From: an uncultured Alphaproteobacteria bacterium | GTDB lineage: Bacteria; Pseudomonadota; Alphaproteobacteria; Rs-D84 | DNA length: 64,000 nucleotides | Assembly: GCA_944392535.1 (NCBI GenBank) | Contig: CALXWY010000002.1 | Location: 62,001-126,000, forward strand | Direction: 5' to 3' | Shown: positions 16,895-26,738 of the stretch, in pieces | How positions within the stretch are numbered: position 1 is the first letter of the stretch | Layout: each line of letters opens with the position of its first letter | Position numbers and translations under genes: made by a program | The notes under the pieces: generated by a model | The model's input: only the letters and a program-made list of their open reading frames with translations | The model's database searches: none | Told to the model about the DNA's origin: nothing

Positions 16895-18670
16895 TTATTT
16901 CACAATTTCATGGAAAATCGTGGCCGGAATTGTGCCACCGGTAATCTTTGATGACATCGGGGTAAAATCATCATTACCCGTCCACACACCGATGACTAAA
17001 TTATCTTTTGCGCCAACGAACCATGCATCACGATTATCATTGCTGGTACCCGTCTTGCCGCCCAAGACGCCTGGGGCCATTGCGCGATGTCCTGTACCTG
17101 CGGGGCGAACCACGTCTGCCAATAACTGGGTCATGTATTCAACTGTTTGTGGCATTAAAATCTGTAACGGTTCGGATGGATTGCGTTCGTATATTACATT
17201 GCCGTACGGGTCTGTGATTTTCGTAATTGAATATGGGCGCACAGAATATCCATCATTCCAAATAACCGCATATATCGTTGTCAAATCCAACAACGACATT
17301 TCAGACGCACCCAATACAGTTGAATATTCACGGCGCAACTTATTACCAACGCCCAAACGTCCCGCCATATTCAATACAGAATCAATGCCAAATGTTTCTG
17401 TCAATTTTACCGGCACAGAATTTACAGATTTTGCAAATGCAGTTGCCAATGTTATATCGCCATAGTATTTGTTGTTATAATTTTTTGGTGAATAGTCGCC
17501 AACTGTGAACGGCGAATCATTAACATAACTGTCGGGGGTCATGCCGTTTTCTAACGCCACCAGATACACAACAGGTTTAAACGAACTGCCGGGTTGACGC
17601 AGTGCCAATGCACGATTAAATTGACTTTCTTGATAATCAGTACCACCAACCATCGCACGCACCGCGCCACCCGTATCCATGACGACGGCCGCCCCCTGGT
17701 ACGCGCCGACATGCTGGGGCAAAATTGCGGCAATATTATCCTGTAAATTCATGTCCAGTGTTGTGTAAACGTACATATCAGAATCAAATGAACCGATTGT
17801 TGATTGCACTTCATCCAAAACAAAATCTGTCCAGTAACGATATATGTTTGTATTTGGGGCCGGCGTCGCAGGCGCCAATTGGCGCGCCGCAATACGTGCC
17901 TGGTTCAACGATATGTAACCTTGGCGTACCATTTCTTGTAATATAACGCGGGCACGCGCAATATTTTTATCCGGATGCAACAATGGACTGTATGCAGTTG
18001 GTGCCTTTAACATTGCGGCGATTTGCGCCGCCTGGGCAATGGTCATTTTATTTGCCGGCGTCTGAAACATTACACGTGACGCCGCATCAATACCGCGCAG
18101 TCCACCAACCAATGACACACGATTCATATACAGGTCCAGTATCTGATTTTTATTAAACCGATTTTCCAACCAGTATGATAAAATCAGTTCTTGAACCTTG
18201 CGCGAAATCTTTTTTTCGCGGGATAAAAATATATTTTTTGCCGTTTGCTGGGTAATCGTGGATCCGCCCGCCGCCAACCGACCATGTGCCAAGTTAGACA
18301 TCATCGCACGCGCAATGGCACGAATTTCAATCGGGCCATGTTCAAAGAAACGTTTATCTTCAATTGCGACAATTGCCTGCCATACATATGGGGGCAACGT
18401 TTCCACCGATACAGGCGTACCCATTATACGATTTGATGAACGAATTTCATTCCCATTCATATCCATAAACACAACCGCCGCCGGACGCGTTTCGTGTAAA
18501 ATCGCATCCAGTGATGGCATCTGTAAAAAGATTACGACAACGTATATCGCAACCCCAACCAAAAACAGCATAAATAAATTAATCAGCCACACAATCAACC
18601 GTACCCCACGTGACGGCGATTTACGCGTTGCATCAGACGTGCGCACATGATTGTTTTTTGATTTATGCAT
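16895..18670 (-). CDS. Class A penicillin-binding protein (PBP1-type)
   Basis: A 591-residue bifunctional peptidoglycan synthase. Basic cytoplasmic tail, one membrane helix (about 25-48), glycosyltransferase domain with 'EDKRFFEH' near residue 102 and 'GGSTITQQTAKN', then a transpeptidase domain with active-site 'PGSSFKP', 'SVN' and 'KTGTSNDN'. It lacks the large inserts of E. coli PBP1a and is shorter. It polymerises and cross-links glycan at the inner membrane. Confidence 0.93.
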   Translation of the reverse strand: MHKSKNNHVRTSDATRKSPSRGVRLIVWLINLFMLFLVGVAIYVVVIFLQMPSLDAILHETRPAAVVFMDMNGNEIRSSNRIMGTPVSVETLPPYVWQAIVAIEDKRFFEHGPIEIRAIARAMMSNLAHGRLAAGGSTITQQTAKNIFLSREKKISRKVQELILSYWLENRFNKNQILDLYMNRVSLVGGLRGIDAASRVMFQTPANKMTIAQAAQIAAMLKAPTAYSPLLHPDKNIARARVILQEMVRQGYISLNQARIAARQLAPATPAPNTNIYRYWTDFVLDEVQSTIGSFDSDMYVYTTLDMNLQDNIAAILPQHVGAYQGAAVVMDTGGAVRAMVGGTDYQESQFNRALALRQPGSSFKPVVYLVALENGMTPDSYVNDSPFTVGDYSPKNYNNKYYGDITLATAFAKSVNSVPVKLTETFGIDSVLNMAGRLGVGNKLRREYSTVLGASEMSLLDLTTIYAVIWNDGYSVRPYSITKITDPYGNVIYERNPSEPLQILMPQTVEYMTQLLADVVRPAGTGHRAMAPGVLGGKTGTSNDNRDAWFVGAKDNLVIGVWTGNDDFTPMSSKITGGTIPATIFHEIVK

Positions 18671-18708
18671 ATATGAATATCCTGTGATGGAATTATATCA
18701 CAAACGGC

Positions 18709-18738
18709 TTGCATTTTTCCATAAATTAAAATTATAAT
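18709..18738 (+). promoter_or_regulatory. Sigma70 promoter for OMP gene
   Basis: TTGCAT (18709-18714), 18-nt spacer, TATAAT (18733-18738); the start codon is 28 nt downstream. Confidence 0.65.
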
Positions 18739-18765
18739 AAATCAACCAAGCGAAAGGATTCTGGG

Positions 18766-19380
18766 ATGAAACGTTATTTATTAATCACAATATGTACAAT
18801 CATTTTACCAACACTGGCATATGCAGAGGATAGTTATAATGCGCGCGATACGTATGTTGGGGTGCGTGTACACAAAAACGACAATATTGCATTTATGATG
18901 GAACCAGATAACGGCGATGGTGTGACATTGCGCGATGACGGATTTGGTGTCGGATTAACAATCGGAAACAGACTGACCCAGAACGTAAAAATTGAATTTG
19001 AAACCGCATATACAAATGGCAAAGATTCTGATGTCGGAAACGATTTTGAATTTCATGTATGGTCAAATATGTTAAACGTGTATGTTTATCAACAATTTGG
19101 TGGCGCAGTTGAACCATATGTTGGGTTCGGTATCGGGGTATCTGGATTGTGGGGTAAATCACATGGGCTGTACGATTTATCCGATGCAACCGCAGATTTG
19201 TCGTGGTCATTAATGCTGGGGGTGAACTTTGCATTAAATGACTATGTTGACCTGAACCTGGGACTGAAATACCAGAACTATGGCGATATGGATATGACGA
19301 ATGACGCCGGATATCATAACTATACCGAAATTGACGCCACAGAAATATATATTGGTGCCGCGTACAAGTTCGGTTTATGA
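18766..19380 (+). CDS. Outer-membrane beta-barrel protein (OmpW/OmpA-like)
   Basis: A 204-residue exported barrel protein. Signal peptide ends 'TLAYA'. Barrel strands include 'NVYVYQQFGGAVEPYVGFGIGVSGLWG' (described here in parts), 'DYVDLNLGLKYQNYGDMD' and the terminal 'IYIGAAYKFGL'. The small size suggests an 8-stranded barrel. Ribosome site AAAGGA. Its stop overlaps the convergent Cys-rich gene by 6 bp, so no terminator separates them. Confidence 0.8.
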   Translation: MKRYLLITICTIILPTLAYAEDSYNARDTYVGVRVHKNDNIAFMMEPDNGDGVTLRDDGFGVGLTIGNRLTQNVKIEFETAYTNGKDSDVGNDFEFHVWSNMLNVYVYQQFGGAVEPYVGFGIGVSGLWGKSHGLYDLSDATADLSWSLMLGVNFALNDYVDLNLGLKYQNYGDMDMTNDAGYHNYTEIDATEIYIGAAYKFGL

Positions 19381-20004
19381 ACTCATATCATAATTACACT
19401 GTTGTACCCATTCACCACTGCCGGTGCTGTCTGAAAATTCGGTACCAACCGCGATATAACAGCTGGTAATAAAAGTATTTCTACCATGGATGCTGGTGGT
19501 TGTTTCACCGTTTGGCCCCGCCGGACATTGTTGACATGATGGCTCGCTGCCATAATATCCCGCGTCACAGTATGCGATGACCACACTCCCCCTGCACGGT
19601 TCGCAACAAAGCAATGAATATTGTGTACAATTACCGTTTGAATCAGTACACACTTGACATAATTGTCCGGGTGGCGGGGTTATTGCTGTTCCGCCATCAT
19701 CATCGCCATCGTCACCATCGTCGCCGCCATCACCCGAACCTTCGCCACCACCCTGGTCCACATCTTTACAATACGTTGAGCATAATTGTACACTGGGCGC
19801 ACAACAAACAGTGCCTGATGCAACCATACTGATACACGCGACTTGACCGGCTGGGCAATTCTGGCCAGATTCTGCACCGCCCAGTGCATAAGACGCGTTT
19901 GGTGTAATCAAATTAACAAATACACAACCGACAAATAATAATTTATTAAAATATTTCCACACAACAGTTGCATCTGAATCTAAACCACCGTTTAGATTAG
20001 GCAA
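19375..20004 (-). CDS. Secreted Cys-rich protein (family member 4)
   Basis: A 209-residue exported Cys-rich protein of unknown function. A hydrophobic segment ending 'ITPNASYA' gives export; the mature part has CxxC groups (CSTYCKD, CQVCTDSNGNC, CCEPCRG), an acidic Gly/Asp linker, and the C-terminal block 'ITSCYIAVGTEFSDSTGSG'. The start is uncertain as for member 3: TTG 20004 opens 'MPNLNGGLDS' in the repeated leader; an in-frame GTG further in would also keep the signal peptide. Confidence 0.72.
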   Translation of the reverse strand: MPNLNGGLDSDATVVWKYFNKLLFVGCVFVNLITPNASYALGGAESGQNCPAGQVACISMVASGTVCCAPSVQLCSTYCKDVDQGGGEGSGDGGDDGDDGDDDGGTAITPPPGQLCQVCTDSNGNCTQYSLLCCEPCRGSVVIAYCDAGYYGSEPSCQQCPAGPNGETTTSIHGRNTFITSCYIAVGTEFSDSTGSGEWVQQCNYDMSS

Positions 20005-20100
20005 AAAACGGGATATAAAAAATGCAGAATTCTGGGATTTTTACAAAAATAAAAACCGCCATTATAAACGGTGGTTTAGATTAGGCATAATATCACACCC
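19976..20100 (-). repeat. Paired-repeat leader element, copy 2
   Basis: Second copy of the 125-bp element. On the minus strand the first repeat (20065-20088) has core TAAACCACCGTTTA and the second (19981-20003) has the exact reverse complement TAAACGGTGGTTTA. Compared with copy 1 the variable bases have changed in both repeats together. The second repeat alone can also form a perfect 9-bp hairpin (AATCTAAAC-GGTG-GTTTAGATT). The short upstream frame here is MPNLNHRL followed by a stop. Confidence 0.7.
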
Positions 20101-20111
20101 TGCGTGGCAAT

Positions 20112-20140
20112 ATTTTATCAATTTTTTCAACCAGAATCAA
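20112..20140 (-). promoter_or_regulatory. Promoter of Cys-rich gene 4
   Basis: TTGATT (20135-20140), 17-nt spacer, TAAAAT (20112-20117) on the minus strand. The predicted start of transcription is about 17 nt upstream of the leader ATG. Confidence 0.5.
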
Positions 20141-20146
20141 TAATAA

Positions 20147-20172
20147 TAAAAACGCCCAATCGGGCGTTTTTA
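20147..20172. terminator. Bidirectional terminator
   Basis: AAAACGCCC-AAT-CGGGCGTTTTTATTATTTT hairpin at the ackA stop. Confidence 0.8.
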
Positions 20173-21414
20173 TTATTTTGCAAATGAATAATCCATTTCC
20201 AAATGATTTGGATTATATGTTCCATTCATAATTGCAATCGTGTCTTCAACAATAACCAATTCTTCGTTTGTTGCAATCATGAATATTTTCACACGACTGT
20301 CGGGCGTGGAAATTTCCATTTCATCAACACCCTTGCGCGCCAATGCCGCAGCATTTTTTTCAGAATCCAATTTAACCCCAAATTCTGTTAAACCACTGCA
20401 AAACTTTTCACGCAGGTAATCGTCGTTTTCACCAACACCCGCAGTAAACACCAACGCGTCCGTATGCCCCAGTTCCGCCATAAATGCACCAATATATTTT
20501 TTTACATTGTGCGATTCCATTTCTATGGCCAGGCGACACTTGTCATTCGTTTCACGATTTTCTTCTACGTCACGACGGTCGGCGAAACATTCAGTCAACC
20601 CCAGCAATCCAGAATCTTTGTTCAAATGCATCTGCATCTGGTCCGGTGTTAAGTGCAGACGCTGCATCACATACAAAACAACGCCTGGGTCCAAATCACC
20701 CGGCCGGGTACCCATGGTCAGTCCCGCCAATGGCGTCATGCCCAACGATGTGTCCACGGAAACACCATTACGTATCGCCGTCGCAGATGCCCCAGAACCA
20801 ATGTGCAATGTCACCAAGTTACATTCCGATGCAGGCTTGCCCAACATTTTTGCGGCACGTTTTGAAACATATAAATGCGATGTTCCATGAAAACCGTATC
20901 TGCGCACACCTAATTCTGTGTACCATGCGTTTGGCACCGCATAACGATATGCATAGTCTGGCATTGTTTGATGAAATGCGGTATCAAATACCGCAACCTG
21001 GGTTGCGTTTGGCAACAATTGTTTTGCCGTGACAATGCCCATCAATGCCGCCGGATTATGCAACGGTGCAATTTGCGACAGTTCATCAATTGTCTTGATA
21101 ACGTCGTCATTTATTTCCACAGATGATGCAAATTTATCGCCCCCCATAACAACGCGATGTCCAACGCCACCAATTTCATTCATGTCAATTGATGCTTCGC
21201 GTAACATGAACAAGACGACGTTCAACGCTTCGTTATGATTTTTCATTTCTGTATCTTTGCGTTGTTTGGTGCCATCTGGATATTTTTGTGTTATAAAAGA
21301 ATCCGCCAATCCGATTTTTTCAACATTTCCGCCAACAACATATTTTTTTGAATCGGCGTCAAAAACCTGGTATTTCAGTGACGACGACCCACAATTTAAT
21401 GCAAGTATGTACAT
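20173..21414 (-). CDS. ackA: Acetate kinase
   Basis: A 413-residue ASKHA-fold kinase that interconverts acetyl phosphate + ADP and acetate + ATP. Motifs: 'LALNCGSSSLKYQVFD' at the N terminus (phosphate site), 'FDTAFHQTMP', 'YGFHGTSHLYV' and 'VFTAGVGENDDYLREK'. The start at 21414 is set by the family N terminus and an AAGGGGATAAC site. No pta gene is next to it. It suggests fermentative overflow to acetate. Confidence 0.96.
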   Translation of the reverse strand: MYILALNCGSSSLKYQVFDADSKKYVVGGNVEKIGLADSFITQKYPDGTKQRKDTEMKNHNEALNVVLFMLREASIDMNEIGGVGHRVVMGGDKFASSVEINDDVIKTIDELSQIAPLHNPAALMGIVTAKQLLPNATQVAVFDTAFHQTMPDYAYRYAVPNAWYTELGVRRYGFHGTSHLYVSKRAAKMLGKPASECNLVTLHIGSGASATAIRNGVSVDTSLGMTPLAGLTMGTRPGDLDPGVVLYVMQRLHLTPDQMQMHLNKDSGLLGLTECFADRRDVEENRETNDKCRLAIEMESHNVKKYIGAFMAELGHTDALVFTAGVGENDDYLREKFCSGLTEFGVKLDSEKNAAALARKGVDEMEISTPDSRVKIFMIATNEELVIVEDTIAIMNGTYNPNHLEMDYSFAK

Positions 21415-21483
21415 GTTATCCCCTTTGTTATCCGCGCCCAGCATAACATACGACACAGGATGTTTCAACACTAAAAAAAGCAA

Positions 21484-22779
21484 TTAATTATTCAGTATAT
21501 CCCCAGATTTTATATATTCTGGGCTGTCGTGTGGCAATGAACGCTGGGCACGACGCGCATATTCACGCGCCATATCATCTTTGCCCATCATGTGATAGTA
21601 TTCTGCGCGTGCCCAATCGGCACGGCCATCATCATATGCGCGCGCCAACACCCAATATGTCAACGGCATTGGCGACGTCAACAATGCCCGCTTGCACAAT
21701 TCAATGGCCCGTGTTACATCACCAGGCTTTCTGCGTTCGGTTAACACCAACGCCAGTGCCGTTTCAATCTGGGGGGCGTTATCTGTCAGTTTTAACGACT
21801 GTTCATATGCATCAACACTGTCGTCATAGTGTCCCAATTGATATTCAATATCACCCAACAGTTCATAAAAATACGGATTATCTGGATTATTTGAAATCAG
21901 ATTTAATGTTCCGACGCGCGCATCATCTAAATTGCCTGATTGCATTCGTGCGATCGCACGCGCATATTGCGCGGCATCTGATGTATCTGTGTTCGGGTAT
22001 AATGTCGCCACACGGTCAGGATTATACAAATACCCAACCAACTTTGCACGCGCCAGTTCATATTCTGAACGCTGTTGCGGCGTTGGCGCATTTGTTGGCA
22101 CATAATCAGAATCTAATTTTTGTATTTGTTCACGAACATTGGACAGGCGTTCACTGGTCAATGGGTGATTTATCCGATTAGGATTTATACGGGATTCCAA
22201 CGCACCAGTTATATTTTCCATTTGCCTGAACACGTCAATAAACCCGTTTGGATCCAGTTTTGCACGTGCCATTAATTTTACCCCCATGTCGTCGGCGATA
22301 CGTTCTTCGTCACGCGTAAATGCCAACATAGACTGTTGTGCAACACCGCTGGATCCCGCCAACACCCCGGCCCCCAGTGACGGATCACCACCAATTGCCA
22401 TTAATCCAATCCCCAGTGCCTGGATTAACATCGTGCGCGTCATTTCGGCCGACATACGTTGTGACATTTGTGCCATATGTCCGCCCAATGTATGCCCCAG
22501 TTCATGCGCAACAACCGCCTGTAAAGCATCTGGGGATTTTATTTGGGTCAATAATCCAGTATAAATATATACATCTTCGCCCCCCATAACGAACGCATTA
22601 AAATCGTCACTGTTGACAATATGAACATTTAACCGCCCATCTGGGATATCGGCCGCCGTCGCCAATGGCGCGACCAGTTCGGTTAAAATGCGTTCCAGTT
22701 CGGTATCATTTATCAATGATGCGGCATACGTCGGCAGCGCAAAAATAACGCACAGTAAAAATATGAAAAACTTACGCAC
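21484..22779 (-). CDS. M48 metalloprotease with TPR repeats (BepA-like)
   Basis: A 431-residue periplasmic zinc protease. Signal peptide ends 'LPTYA'; catalytic motif 'HELGHTLGGH' near residue 92; a downstream Glu in 'DEERIADDMGV' is the third ligand. Residues from about 260 form TPR helices. BepA-type proteases survey BAM-dependent barrel assembly, fitting the many barrels here. It starts at GTG 22779, overlapping the recG stop by 8 nt, so the pair is co-translated. Confidence 0.9.
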   Translation of the reverse strand: MRKFFIFLLCVIFALPTYAASLINDTELERILTELVAPLATAADIPDGRLNVHIVNSDDFNAFVMGGEDVYIYTGLLTQIKSPDALQAVVAHELGHTLGGHMAQMSQRMSAEMTRTMLIQALGIGLMAIGGDPSLGAGVLAGSSGVAQQSMLAFTRDEERIADDMGVKLMARAKLDPNGFIDVFRQMENITGALESRINPNRINHPLTSERLSNVREQIQKLDSDYVPTNAPTPQQRSEYELARAKLVGYLYNPDRVATLYPNTDTSDAAQYARAIARMQSGNLDDARVGTLNLISNNPDNPYFYELLGDIEYQLGHYDDSVDAYEQSLKLTDNAPQIETALALVLTERRKPGDVTRAIELCKRALLTSPMPLTYWVLARAYDDGRADWARAEYYHMMGKDDMAREYARRAQRSLPHDSPEYIKSGDILNN

Positions 22780-24826
22780 TGATTGTCACCCCACGATCAA
22801 ATATGAACATCAAATCACGAACTGTCTGGGTTGGCGATGTCATATCGCGCGCAGCCGACGCCGCCAAACGGAATAAATCACGATGCCGGGCATAATCAAC
22901 AAAGTGATAATTTATCCATCCGCTTTGTCGTGTCCCCAGCAATTCCCCAGTACCGCGCATAATCAAATCTTGTTCTGCGATTTCAAAACCATCGTCCGTT
23001 TCGGTCAAAACATCCAAACGTTTCAGTCCAGCATCACTGACGTTGCGCCCATACAGCAATATACAATACGACTGTGCATTGCCGCGTCCGACACGCCCCC
23101 GCAATTGATGCAATGCCGCCAAACCAAACTGTTCTGCGTTTTCAATTACGATAATTGTTGCGCGCGGGACATCAATGCCAACCTCTATGACAGTTGTAGC
23201 GACCAAGATTCGCATGTCTGAATTATCATCTGCAAATTGTGCCATTACGGAATCACGTTGTGATTTGTCCATTTGCCCGTGCACCAACCCCGCATGTGGA
23301 AAAATCTGTTTTAATTCATCATATCTGGATTGAACCGCGGTTAAATCAGACACGTCTGATTCTGCGACCAATGGACATACCCAAAACACCTTGGCGCCGG
23401 CATCAACCTGGACTTTCAGGCGCGCAACCAGTTCACTGATACGCGCGATGGGCAACTTGGTCGTTTTTATCGGCAAACGCCCGGCGGGTTTTTCATTTAT
23501 AACCGATACATCCATGTCCCCATATACCGTCATTGATAACGTACGCGGAATCGGTGTCGCCGACAGCGCCAGCATATCTGGATTTGTGCCCTTGGTGCGT
23601 AATGCTTCGCGTTGCGAAACGCCAAAGCGATGTTGTTCATCAATTATCACCAATCCCAAATCTTTATATTCCACATCATCAGAAAATAACGCGTGCGTAC
23701 CAACGACAATCTTGGTGCGCCCGGAACGCAATGATATTAATTTTTCACGCCGGGATGCGCCCTTGTCCCGACCAGTTAAAATGTCGCACACAATACCGAT
23801 TTTTTCACACAGTGGTGCTATCTTGGCATAATGCTGTTGTGCCAGGGTATCTGTCGGCGCCAACAGTGCTGTTTGTGCCCCAGATTCAGCCATCTTTATC
23901 GCCGCCGCCAATGCGACAATTGTTTTACCGCTGCCCACGTCACCCTGGACCAGGCGCATCATCGGTATATCCCGCGACATATCAGAAAAAATTTCATTTA
24001 TTGCCCGCATTTGGGCACCGGTCAGCGAAAATGGCAATGTGCCATAGAATTTTTCCACCAGTTTATATTTCTGGGGGCGCACGATACGCCGATTACGCAC
24101 ATCAGTGCGGTTACGACGACTGATTACAATTGCCGATTGGTGCGCCAATAATTCCCAATATGCCAACTTTACCATATATGGTGAATTTGGTAATAAATCA
24201 TCCCCAGATTCTGGATAGTGCACATGACGCAATGCATCAAAAAATTCGCAAATATCAGAATCTGATTCCCCGGCGATTTTATCCGGCAACATGGCAAAAA
24301 TCTGGTCCCGAACATTTGCAAAAGTCTTTTGCGTCAAACCTTCGCCAGATGGATATATCGCCTGGACAGATGGGATTTTATTCGCATATTGCATTTCTTC
24401 AATAAATTCAGGATGATTTATAACCGCCCGCGATCCGCGTTCCAATTTACCACTGACCATGCGCCATTGGCCAATTGGTAATTTCTTTAACCAATAATCC
24501 AGAAAATTCACATTAAAAAATTGAACAACCACAGAATTACCCATTTTGTCCGCGCATATGATTTGTGTTGGGGCGCGCCGACCACGGAAAGAACCGCCAC
24601 GCTTGTGCGATTTAACCAACAATGGAATCGTTATAACGTCACCCGGCATCGCATCAGTAACAATATCTGTGACGCCACGTGCACGAACGTATGCCGGGAT
24701 ATGCAACATAAAATCCAAAACACGTCGTCCACCCAACACATCACCAAAGCGCGTTGCCAGAACCGGCCCCACGCCCTTGATAAATTGCAAATCAGAATTC
24801 AAAAAATCAAATAATTCGCGCTTCAT
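22772..24826 (-). CDS. recG: ATP-dependent DNA helicase RecG
   Basis: A 684-residue superfamily-2 helicase that remodels stalled replication forks and branched DNA. N-terminal wedge/OB domain, Walker A 'GDVGSGKTIVALAAA', DExH box 'IIDEQHRFGV', then 'ALSATPIPRT', 'VHGQMDKSQRD' and 'QLRGRVGRG'. All expected motifs are intact and the length is normal. Confidence 0.96.
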   Translation of the reverse strand: MKRELFDFLNSDLQFIKGVGPVLATRFGDVLGGRRVLDFMLHIPAYVRARGVTDIVTDAMPGDVITIPLLVKSHKRGGSFRGRRAPTQIICADKMGNSVVVQFFNVNFLDYWLKKLPIGQWRMVSGKLERGSRAVINHPEFIEEMQYANKIPSVQAIYPSGEGLTQKTFANVRDQIFAMLPDKIAGESDSDICEFFDALRHVHYPESGDDLLPNSPYMVKLAYWELLAHQSAIVISRRNRTDVRNRRIVRPQKYKLVEKFYGTLPFSLTGAQMRAINEIFSDMSRDIPMMRLVQGDVGSGKTIVALAAAIKMAESGAQTALLAPTDTLAQQHYAKIAPLCEKIGIVCDILTGRDKGASRREKLISLRSGRTKIVVGTHALFSDDVEYKDLGLVIIDEQHRFGVSQREALRTKGTNPDMLALSATPIPRTLSMTVYGDMDVSVINEKPAGRLPIKTTKLPIARISELVARLKVQVDAGAKVFWVCPLVAESDVSDLTAVQSRYDELKQIFPHAGLVHGQMDKSQRDSVMAQFADDNSDMRILVATTVIEVGIDVPRATIIVIENAEQFGLAALHQLRGRVGRGNAQSYCILLYGRNVSDAGLKRLDVLTETDDGFEIAEQDLIMRGTGELLGTRQSGWINYHFVDYARHRDLFRLAASAARDMTSPTQTVRDLMFIFDRGVTISA

Positions 24827-24912
24827 TCATTGCTAAATTTATCCAAAATATTGCAATTTATCAACATAATAGTTGCAACCAGAATTTTGCATTCTGTATA
24901 TTAAAAATTATA

Positions 24913-24941
24913 AAAAACAGCGGGGTGATGCCCCGCTGAAT
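24913..24941 (-). terminator. Terminator of rne
   Basis: CAGCGGGG-CATCA-CCCCGCTG followed by TTTTTTAT on the minus strand, directly after the rne stop. Confidence 0.8.
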
Positions 24942-26738
24942 TTATCCGACCAATTTTTGCCAAATTGTTTTCTTTTTTGCCGGCGCTTTCTTGCGCTTGC
25001 GACGCGGGGCGTTAACCGTGGCACGACGCGCTTCGTTATGCTGCGCATTTTTACGCTTGGCATCCGTTGATGGCGCATATGCATTCAGCACATCTTCGGT
25101 TTTGTTTTGTTCGGGTGCGACACGTTGAATTGAATATTGATCAATATTCATCAAACTGTCGTCGCCAACAATCACGATTTCTGTGTTGAATTCATTTTCC
25201 ATTGCCGCCAATTCTGCACGCTTGTTATTCAACAGATATATCGCAATATCGGTTGGGACCGTCATGATAATTTTTTGGGCACTTTTTGCCAACAATTTTT
25301 CCTGTAAATGACGGAACAATATAATAGACGCCGTTTGAATTGATGGCACAACGCCCGCCCCCATACAGTGCGGACACGCAACATACGATGATTCAATAAA
25401 ACTGCTGCGCAGACGTTGACGCGACAACATCAAGACACCAAAGTTGTTTATTTTTGCAACCTGGGTCCGGGCACGATCGCGTTTCATCACTTCACGCATT
25501 TTCATTTCCAATTTGCGATTGTTCTTTTCTTCTTCCATATCAATAAAGTCAATCGCAACAATGCCGGCCAAATCCCGCAAACGTAATTGCAATGCGATTT
25601 CTTCGGCCGCTTCCAGATTTGTATTCAGCGCGGTTTGTTCAATATCTTTTTCTTTGATGGCGCGGGACGAATTAACGTCAATCGTAACCATGGCTTCGGT
25701 TTGATTGATGACCAGCGATCCACCAGACGGCAATTGAACATACGGGCCATGCATTCCTTCCAGTTGTTTTTCAACACCGGCCTTGACCATTAATGGCACG
25801 GCGGCATCTTTGTATTGAACCAACTGTTTACGTGGGGCGCGACCATACATTTGAACAAAATACTGTTTGGCGGCATCATACGCATCTTCGCCCTGGATAA
25901 TCAATACATCGTCTTTATCTGCCAAGAAATCACGGACAACGCGACGCAACAGTGAATCTTCGGTATGAATCGTCACCGGCGCAATTGATTCCAATGTTGT
26001 TTTACGAATTTCATTCCATAACCCGACCAGATAATCATAGTCTTTGGCGATATCAACCGCATTTGCGCCGTACGCCGCGGTACGCAATACAACCGTCATG
26101 CCCTTGGGTATTTTTAATTCATGCAACACTTCACGCAAACGCGCACGTTCAGTCTTGTCAGAAATCTTTTTTGAAATACCGTAACTGTTACGCTTGCGCG
26201 AATTTGGCATCAGCACCGCAAAACGGCCCGCCAACGACAGATATGTTGTCATTGATGCGCCCTTTTGCCCACGTTCTTCTTTGACGCCCTGGACCAGCAA
26301 TATTTGCTTTGGCTTTATGACGTCTTGGATTTTGAATTCATGCGCGCGTTTCAAAAATTCCTTGTTATCTTCGCCCGCACTGTGGTCATCGTATTCGGCA
26401 ACTTCATCGTTTTCATCATCTGGATCGTCATCGTCATCAACGATATTCGCATGCGCCAGTTCCAGCAGTTTCTTTTTCTGTTCTGGGGTTACCTGGTAAT
26501 AATCAGGATGAATTTCCGAAAATGGCAAAAATCCATTCTTGCCCGAACCATAGTCAACAAACGCCGCCTGTAACGATGGTTCAACACGAATAACCTTGGC
26601 CAGATAAATGTTCCCTTTTATCTGGGGTTTTGTCGTTGTTTCAACGTCAAAATCCGAAACACGATTGGTTGCGGCATCCACCACAACCACCCGTGTTTCT
26701 TCCGGGTGGACTGCGTCCACATAAATCTTCTTTGACAT
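24942..26738 (-). CDS. rne: Ribonuclease E/G
   Basis: A 598-residue endoribonuclease that starts mRNA decay and matures rRNA and tRNA. S1 domain at about 36-130 with an acidic insert (DDDDDPDDENDE); the 5' sensor region; DNase I-like site with 'TIDVNSSR' and 'VAIDFIDMEE'; and the zinc-link 'CPHCMGAG'. The long unstructured degradosome scaffold of E. coli RNase E is missing, replaced by a short basic tail (RRKRKKAPAKKK). It may therefore not build a large degradosome. Confidence 0.94.
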   Translation of the reverse strand: MSKKIYVDAVHPEETRVVVVDAATNRVSDFDVETTTKPQIKGNIYLAKVIRVEPSLQAAFVDYGSGKNGFLPFSEIHPDYYQVTPEQKKKLLELAHANIVDDDDDPDDENDEVAEYDDHSAGEDNKEFLKRAHEFKIQDVIKPKQILLVQGVKEERGQKGASMTTYLSLAGRFAVLMPNSRKRNSYGISKKISDKTERARLREVLHELKIPKGMTVVLRTAAYGANAVDIAKDYDYLVGLWNEIRKTTLESIAPVTIHTEDSLLRRVVRDFLADKDDVLIIQGEDAYDAAKQYFVQMYGRAPRKQLVQYKDAAVPLMVKAGVEKQLEGMHGPYVQLPSGGSLVINQTEAMVTIDVNSSRAIKEKDIEQTALNTNLEAAEEIALQLRLRDLAGIVAIDFIDMEEEKNNRKLEMKMREVMKRDRARTQVAKINNFGVLMLSRQRLRSSFIESSYVACPHCMGAGVVPSIQTASIILFRHLQEKLLAKSAQKIIMTVPTDIAIYLLNNKRAELAAMENEFNTEIVIVGDDSLMNIDQYSIQRVAPEQNKTEDVLNAYAPSTDAKRKNAQHNEARRATVNAPRRKRKKAPAKKKTIWQKLVG

